Shown: piece after piece, positions 23,960 through 27,276 of the stretch
How positions within the stretch are numbered: position 1 is the stretch's first letter
Layout: each line of letters starts with the position of its first letter
Source: a virus
DNA: 27,276 bases
IMG/VR virus record: IMGVR_UViG_3300030116_000491
Coordinates: 6,997 to 34,272 of that record
Reading direction: 5' to 3' (one strand)
Notes under the pieces: model-generated
Database searches by the model: none
The model's input: the letters and a program-made list of their open reading frames with translations, nothing else
What the model was told of the DNA's origin: nothing
Made by a program: the position numbers and the translations under genes

Positions 23960-24645
23960 CAATACATCTTGTTAGAATAAGTAGCTTTACCAAAACCTTT
24001 CATGGCTTGACCTACACCACGAACTTTACCACCTACGTTACGTTTTACTTTACCACCTAACTTACGTATTTCAAAACCACCCATATCCATAATTTCTTTT
24101 TCAGTGGGTGGTACACCTCTAGCAGTAAGTCCCATACGATCTGCTACATCTTGTCTAGCTGGTGCAAATTCACCTGTCTCTACAAGGCGACTCTTACCAC
24201 CTTTACCGGGACGTACTTTTGCTTTACCTTGAGCTACAAGACTACGCCTACGTGCAGGAGAAACCTTTTCAGGAAGTTTAGCTTTAGATAGAAGTGGCCC
24301 TTGTTCTACCTCTTGTCCCTCTGGACCTGTCTTACGTCTACCAGCTAAAACATTAGAACCTCTTTCATCTGAGATTTCATCTCGTTTTTGAGATTTAATT
24401 AAACGATTAAGTTCGCTTTGTTCAGCCCTAGTTCTTTTTACTTTAGGGGTTTTTGATTTTTTAGGTGCAGCTTCTTTGATAGCTTTTTTTAACTCAGCAT
24501 CAGATTTCTTTTTTGCTTCTGTTAAAGAGATACCTAATGCTTTTGCACCTTTCTTCTGAAGTTCAGTAGCAGCTTTTCTTCCACGAGGTTTTCTTTTTCT
24601 ACCTCTTTTTAAAGATTCTTTAAGTGCTGATTTTACCACAGACAT
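23959..24645 (-). CDS. Large basic protein, 228 residues
   Basis: The protein starts 'MSVVKSALKESLKRGRKRKP', almost the same N-terminus as the 201-residue protein at 24894-25499. The middle is Lys/Arg/Ala-rich helices ('TRAEQSELNRLIKSQKRDEI'), followed by 'PARRRSLVAQGKAKV' and a Gly-rich C-terminus 'LGGKVKRNVGGKVRGVGQAM' ending 'ATYSNKMY'. Overall it is strongly cationic with low complexity. The first 14 residues and the GGKV repeats are shared cassette features. It is coupled to the following 47-residue gene by TGATG. DNA binding inside the head is a possibility, nothing more. Confidence 0.7.
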   Translation of the reverse strand: MSVVKSALKESLKRGRKRKPRGRKAATELQKKGAKALGISLTEAKKKSDAELKKAIKEAAPKKSKTPKVKRTRAEQSELNRLIKSQKRDEISDERGSNVLAGRRKTGPEGQEVEQGPLLSKAKLPEKVSPARRRSLVAQGKAKVRPGKGGKSRLVETGEFAPARQDVADRMGLTARGVPPTEKEIMDMGGFEIRKLGGKVKRNVGGKVRGVGQAMKGFGKATYSNKMY

Positions 24646-24647
24646 GA

Positions 24648-24824
24648 TTAACTCTCCACTTTAAAAGCTTTACCTTGAGTATAATCTTCATCTACTATAA
24701 CATCTTGAGGTGGTCCTTTTACATCTGGACCTTTACGTGCAGCACCATAACCTTGTCCAGTAGGTCTGCCTACAATTTCATCTAAATTATGTGGACGTTT
24801 AATTAATGTATGAGGTCCAATCAT
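24648..24824 (-). CDS. Small hypothetical protein, 58 residues
   Basis: The frame begins at ATG 24824 and ends with TAA 24648-24650, two bases before the 228-residue gene. The product starts 'MIGPHTLIKRPHNLDEIVGR', continues 'PTGQGYGAARKGPDVKGPPQ' and ends 'YTQGKAFKVES'. It is Gly/Pro-rich and probably extended. Strong AGGAGA at 24830-24835 sits five bases before the ATG. The gene overlaps the 26-residue polycation upstream by ATGA. No family is recognised. Confidence 0.65.
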   Translation of the reverse strand: MIGPHTLIKRPHNLDEIVGRPTGQGYGAARKGPDVKGPPQDVIVDEDYTQGKAFKVES

Positions 24825-24901
24825 TTCTTTCTCCTCTTTTTCTTTCGTTTCTTTTTAGGTGGTTTAGTTATCTGTTGTCTAACACTTGATCTACTAATCA
24901 T
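24821..24901 (-). CDS. 26-residue polycationic peptide
   Basis: ATG at 24901 lies in the last codons of the 201-residue gene and the frame ends at TGA 24821-24823, overlapping the next ATG as ATGA. The product is 'MISRSSVRQQITK' followed by 'PPKKKRKKKRRKK': 14 of 26 residues are Lys or Arg. The last codons (AGG AGA) double as the Shine-Dalgarno of the next gene, so part of the Arg content may be forced by that. Whether it is a real product or a translational relay is open. Confidence 0.4.
   Translation of the reverse strand: MISRSSVRQQITKPPKKKRKKKRRKK
24830..24835 (-). promoter_or_regulatory. Ribosome binding site inside the polycation ORF
   Basis: AGGAGA on the minus strand, five bases before ATG 24824. 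It is the strongest such site in the cassette and supports the 58-residue gene. Confidence 0.65.
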
Positions 24902-25499
24902 CGTACATCATAGATACGATTTGACCACCTTTCATAGCAGCAACTATTCTACCACCTTTTTTAGCTACAGCAAATCCCATATCTTTAGCTGCTTGTTTAC
25001 CTTTTGGTCCTGAAGCTACAAGTGCTCGTATACCTTTTCCTTCACTACCTTGAGGTATAGCTTTACCACCACCAGCTTTTGGAATGTTTTTACCTCTTAC
25101 TTTTGATCGTCCACCCGGACCACCCCTAGATTTCATATCTTTAATAGAATTTCTTAAAGCCGTAATACGTTGTTTATTTTTATTTATAAATTTTAACTTT
25201 GCTGTTCCTGATAAATTATCAACTTGTTCTTTATATTTTGCTAATTTATCTTCCTTTATTTTTAAAGCTTTATCAAACTCATCTGCTTGTTTAGCTGTTA
25301 CTTGAGAGGATCGTATTTTAGTGTCAGCAGCTTCAGCAGTTGTTCCGGGTGTTCCCATTGCTGGTTGTTTTACATCAGCAGCAGCTTTACCTTCAGCTTT
25401 TCTTACTTTTTTAGCAGCAGGAGTATTTTGTTGTTTTACTCCTAAATCTGAAGTTTTTCTTTTTAAAGATTTTTTAAGTGCTGATTTTAATATAGACAT
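24894..25499 (-). CDS. Basic protein, 201 residues, paralogue-like N-terminus
   Basis: The protein starts 'MSILKSALKKSLKRKTSDLG', matching the 228-residue protein. A helical, Ala/Lys-rich middle follows ('QADEFDKALKIKEDKLAKYK'), then 'SRGGPGGRSKVRGKNIPKAG' and a C-terminus with 'AVAKKGGRIVAAMKGGQIVS' ending in 'MMYDD'. The K-G-G-x-I/V element occurs twice here, and similar GGKV/GGSL elements occur in the 228- and 699-residue proteins. It is the first gene of the basic cassette, three bases after the adaptor stop. Function unknown. Virion-internal or assembly roles are guesses. Confidence 0.7.
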   Translation of the reverse strand: MSILKSALKKSLKRKTSDLGVKQQNTPAAKKVRKAEGKAAADVKQPAMGTPGTTAEAADTKIRSSQVTAKQADEFDKALKIKEDKLAKYKEQVDNLSGTAKLKFINKNKQRITALRNSIKDMKSRGGPGGRSKVRGKNIPKAGGGKAIPQGSEGKGIRALVASGPKGKQAAKDMGFAVAKKGGRIVAAMKGGQIVSMMYDD

Positions 25500-25501
25500 A
25501 A

Positions 25502-26182
25502 TTAAGATGCTCCTCTTTGAATTGTATTTGGCCCACCAGCAGGAGAAGCAGCAACTGCCATATCATCCTGTCTTGTTCTTCTAGCCTGATTACGTAGTGC
25601 TTGAACTTGATCAACATATTGTTGAGTCCAATACTGTAGATTACTCCAATCTTTATTAAACATTGTAGCTTCCATTAGAGAAGCATAAAATAAAGCGTTA
25701 TAACAATACTCACTAAAATAGTTAGTTGTTGTTACACTTGTACCTGTAGCAGATGCTAGAGGTAATGGTTGAGATTGAGTTTGTATTTCTGTCGTGATAA
25801 CAGATGATGGTGTTGGAACTATTTTTAATGTAAGATTATCTTTTCTAGAATAATAACGTGGTGTGCCAGTAGAAGCACTAACAGGCCAATAGTCCTTGAC
25901 ATATTCAAAAGTACGTGGTAATAAGTTAGTAACGGTGGTTCCAGTACTAACTACATAGTTTACATTGCGAACTACACGTACACGATCATTAAGAGTTACT
26001 GCACCAGCATTTCCAGAAGATACAGAAACATTTGTAAATTCATCTAATCCAAAATCATCAAGATCTTTTATAAGACGAAACTCTGCTCGTTGTATAAAAC
26101 CAGTAATAGCACTGGTGAACTCAGTGCCATCATTTTCAGAAGTCTCTTGGATATCTGATTTTAGTTGAGCAAAATTAGGCAT
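25502..26182 (-). CDS. Head-tail adaptor-like protein
   Basis: The 226-residue protein begins 'FAQLKSDIQETSENDGTEFT' and 'AITGFIQRAEFRLIKDLDDF' (helix bundle, 1-50), has a beta-rich middle ('LPRTFEYVKDYWPVSASTGT', 'RYYSRKDNLTLKIVPTP') and C-terminal helices ('YFSEYCYNALFYASLMEATM', 'WTQQYVDQVQALRNQARR'). This helix-beta-helix layout fits SU10/gp7-type phage adaptors, the disc below the portal. It lies close after the capsid gene as expected. It is a distant look-alike of the gp4-like protein at 21100-21774. Confidence 0.6.
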   Translation of the reverse strand: MPNFAQLKSDIQETSENDGTEFTSAITGFIQRAEFRLIKDLDDFGLDEFTNVSVSSGNAGAVTLNDRVRVVRNVNYVVSTGTTVTNLLPRTFEYVKDYWPVSASTGTPRYYSRKDNLTLKIVPTPSSVITTEIQTQSQPLPLASATGTSVTTTNYFSEYCYNALFYASLMEATMFNKDWSNLQYWTQQYVDQVQALRNQARRTRQDDMAVAASPAGGPNTIQRGAS

Positions 26183-26183
26183 A

Positions 26184-26546
26184 CTAACCTACATATAATG
26201 TAATCGTAGGAGCATCAACTCCTGATACAGATACACTTACAATACCATGAACAGGAACACCCATGTCACCTATGTACATATCATTTGAGTCTGTAGCACC
26301 TACCCGATAGTGGATAGCATTACCTTTTGCTGTTTTATTTGTAATTTGTTTACTACCTGATATTGCAATTTCACCTGCAACAGTAGAAAAAGTATGTATA
26401 GCAACAATACGATTAACTGTAGGCAGAGGATTAGATCCATCGCCTTCACCACCTAGTGTTACTGTTGGTGCATCTACAAATCTAAATCCTGTTATGATTG
26501 CACCATCACTGCTTACATTGTGTGCTACTTTAATATTTGAAGCCAT
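26184..26546 (-). CDS. Small beta-rich structural candidate, 120 residues
   Basis: The protein consists of alternating hydrophobic/polar beta strands: 'IITGFRFVDAPTVTLGGEGD' in the first half and 'GIVSVSVSGVDAPTITLYVG' at the C-terminus, with 'VDAPTVTL' and 'VDAPTITL' forming a repeated element. It follows the major capsid gene after a terminator, with GGAG about seven bases before ATG. The size, beta content and position fit a head decoration or minor head protein, but no family is recognised. Confidence 0.6.
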   Translation of the reverse strand: MASNIKVAHNVSSDGAIITGFRFVDAPTVTLGGEGDGSNPLPTVNRIVAIHTFSTVAGEIAISGSKQITNKTAKGNAIHYRVGATDSNDMYIGDMGVPVHGIVSVSVSGVDAPTITLYVG

Positions 26547-26560
26547 TTATATTCTCCATG

Positions 26561-26595
26561 TAATAAAGGAGGAGGTGACATAATGCCACCCCCTC
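26561..26595 (-). terminator. Intrinsic terminator after the major capsid gene
   Basis: On the minus strand an 11-bp stem (26595-26585 with 26579-26569, two G-U pairs) closes a five-base loop and is followed by C-TTTATTA (26568-26561). It lies eight bases past the capsid TAA and before the ribosome site of the next gene. It probably reduces, rather than stops, transcription into the downstream tail genes. Confidence 0.7.
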
Positions 26596-26602
26596 GCTCT
26601 TA

Positions 26603-27276
26603 TTAAGAACCAGCACTTCCAAAGAAGCCACGCCAATCAGATACACCAAAGCTATATCGCTCTCGTGCCTTAAAGCGCAAGTTACCAGTATCAAAGTCAG
26701 GCTCCATCTTTGTTTGAAGTGGAGAACGGACAAACATTTTCGTACCATTAGGAACGTCTGTCTTAATGAAATACGAGTTCGTATCCGTAAACCTGCGATT
26801 GATAAAGTAACCTTCTGGAATCATGCCCAAGTGACGAGTAGCGTTTATAGCGTTCGTATTTGGGTTTGCCGCTGCCGCACTCGTTTGAGTGTTGCCGGGG
26901 CTTGCCAAGATACGATCTGTAATCGCCCATGAGTCAACAGGAACATGAAGTGAAACAGCACTTGCACCAATCAAAATACCACGATCATCTTTGAGTTTCT
27001 GAATCGTAGTAAGAGCAGTTTCAAGTGTTGCTTCTGTAAGGTCAGCCGCCGCAAGAAGGTTAGACTGATTACCATCAGAGATTGTGGGGTGTGCGGCAGA
27101 AAAGAACGCAGCACCATCACCAATAGTGTCAGAGAAACCATTATTGAAAAGGTTAGCAGCTTTCACCTGTTTGGTATTTGCCATTGCACGAGCAAGGCCA
27201 CGAGCACGAAGCTTGGCAAACGAATCATATAGATTGTCTTCCATCGCTTCCTCTGTGACAGCGAAGGCAAGAGCCA
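26603..27276 (-). CDS. Major capsid protein (5' part outside the window)
   Basis: The frame is open through the right edge: the last in-window residues upstream are 'ALAFAVTEEAMEDNLYD', so the ATG at 27244 is internal and the true start lies beyond the window. The following text matches an HK97-fold capsid family I know from podoviruses and Mu-like phages: 'DGAAFFSAAHPTISDGNQSN', 'DDRGILIGASAVSLHVP', 'DVPNGTKMFVRSPLQTKMEP' and the C-terminal 'FKARERYSFGVSDWRGFFGS'. About 224 residues are visible. GC is near 47% by hand count of sample lines, higher than most of the window, as expected for a strongly expressed gene with its own codon preference. Confidence 0.85.
   Translation of the reverse strand, partial: ALAFAVTEEAMEDNLYDSFAKLRARGLARAMANTKQVKAANLFNNGFSDTIGDGAAFFSAAHPTISDGNQSNLLAAADLTEATLETALTTIQKLKDDRGILIGASAVSLHVPVDSWAITDRILASPGNTQTSAAAANPNTNAINATRHLGMIPEGYFINRRFTDTNSYFIKTDVPNGTKMFVRSPLQTKMEPDFDTGNLRFKARERYSFGVSDWRGFFGSAGS

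Noticed and set aside
24821-24860. 'PPKKKRK' resembling the SV40 nuclear localisation signal
   Set aside because: A bacterial host has no nucleus, and the match follows from Lys/Arg-rich composition.
24810-25013. Plus-strand frame rich in Phe and Leu
   Set aside because: It is antisense to the Lys/Arg-rich cassette genes. Poly-Lys codons read backwards give Phe/Leu.
27242-27244. ATG as the start of the major capsid protein
   Set aside because: The frame continues upstream with 'ALAFAVTEEA', a conserved part of this capsid family, so the ATG is internal.

Overview
The window is a 27 kb piece of a tailed-phage genome. The dominant module encodes virion and lysis proteins. It carries no integrase, repressor, tRNA, rRNA, CRISPR or insertion sequence that I could see. 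The DNA is AT-rich, roughly one third GC by eye. Protein content (a major capsid protein with an 'ALAFAVTEEAM' type N-terminal region, two short connector-like adaptors, a gp10-like nozzle candidate, two very large internal/ejection candidates and no tape-measure or sheath gene) suggests a short-tailed marine podovirus. A 3-TM holin of the gene-transfer-agent type and the AT-rich composition make an alphaproteobacterial host, possibly SAR11-like, a reasonable but unproven guess.

Layout. Bases 1-5161 are transcribed rightwards: the tail end of an unknown gene, a three-domain glycosyltransferase/methyltransferase/DUF115 fusion, a second SAM methyltransferase, a small SET-domain protein, a coiled-coil protein, a GTA-type holin, a possible 31-residue membrane peptide, a cupin, the terminase small subunit and a 44-residue ORF. 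Bases 5233-27276 are transcribed leftwards and form one long, tightly packed morphogenesis-lysis operon. Read in its own direction it starts with the 3' part of the major capsid gene, followed by a hairpin terminator. It continues with a small structural candidate, a first adaptor, a cassette of very basic small proteins (25499-21774), the gp4-like adaptor, a Cys-rich small protein, a long repetitive tail fibre, a tail-collar fibre and the nozzle candidate. It ends with two large internal virion proteins and a lysis block (membrane protein with coiled coil, M15 peptidase, two more membrane proteins). The two units converge at 5162-5232.

How the genes work together. The leftward unit builds the head-tail joint, tail and fibres, then lyses the host. 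The rightward unit combines packaging (TerS), a second possible holin and several modification enzymes that could act on surface glycans or proteins. The terminase large subunit, portal, scaffold and replication genes are not in the window.

Most interesting features: (i) the cassette of lysine/arginine-rich proteins, several hidden because they are shorter than 60 residues, linked by stop/start overlaps and partly encoded in two frames; (ii) a phage SET-domain methyltransferase in the same genome; (iii) the three-domain fusion protein. Functions of many small genes are unknown, and all family names come from reading the proteins by eye without a database search.
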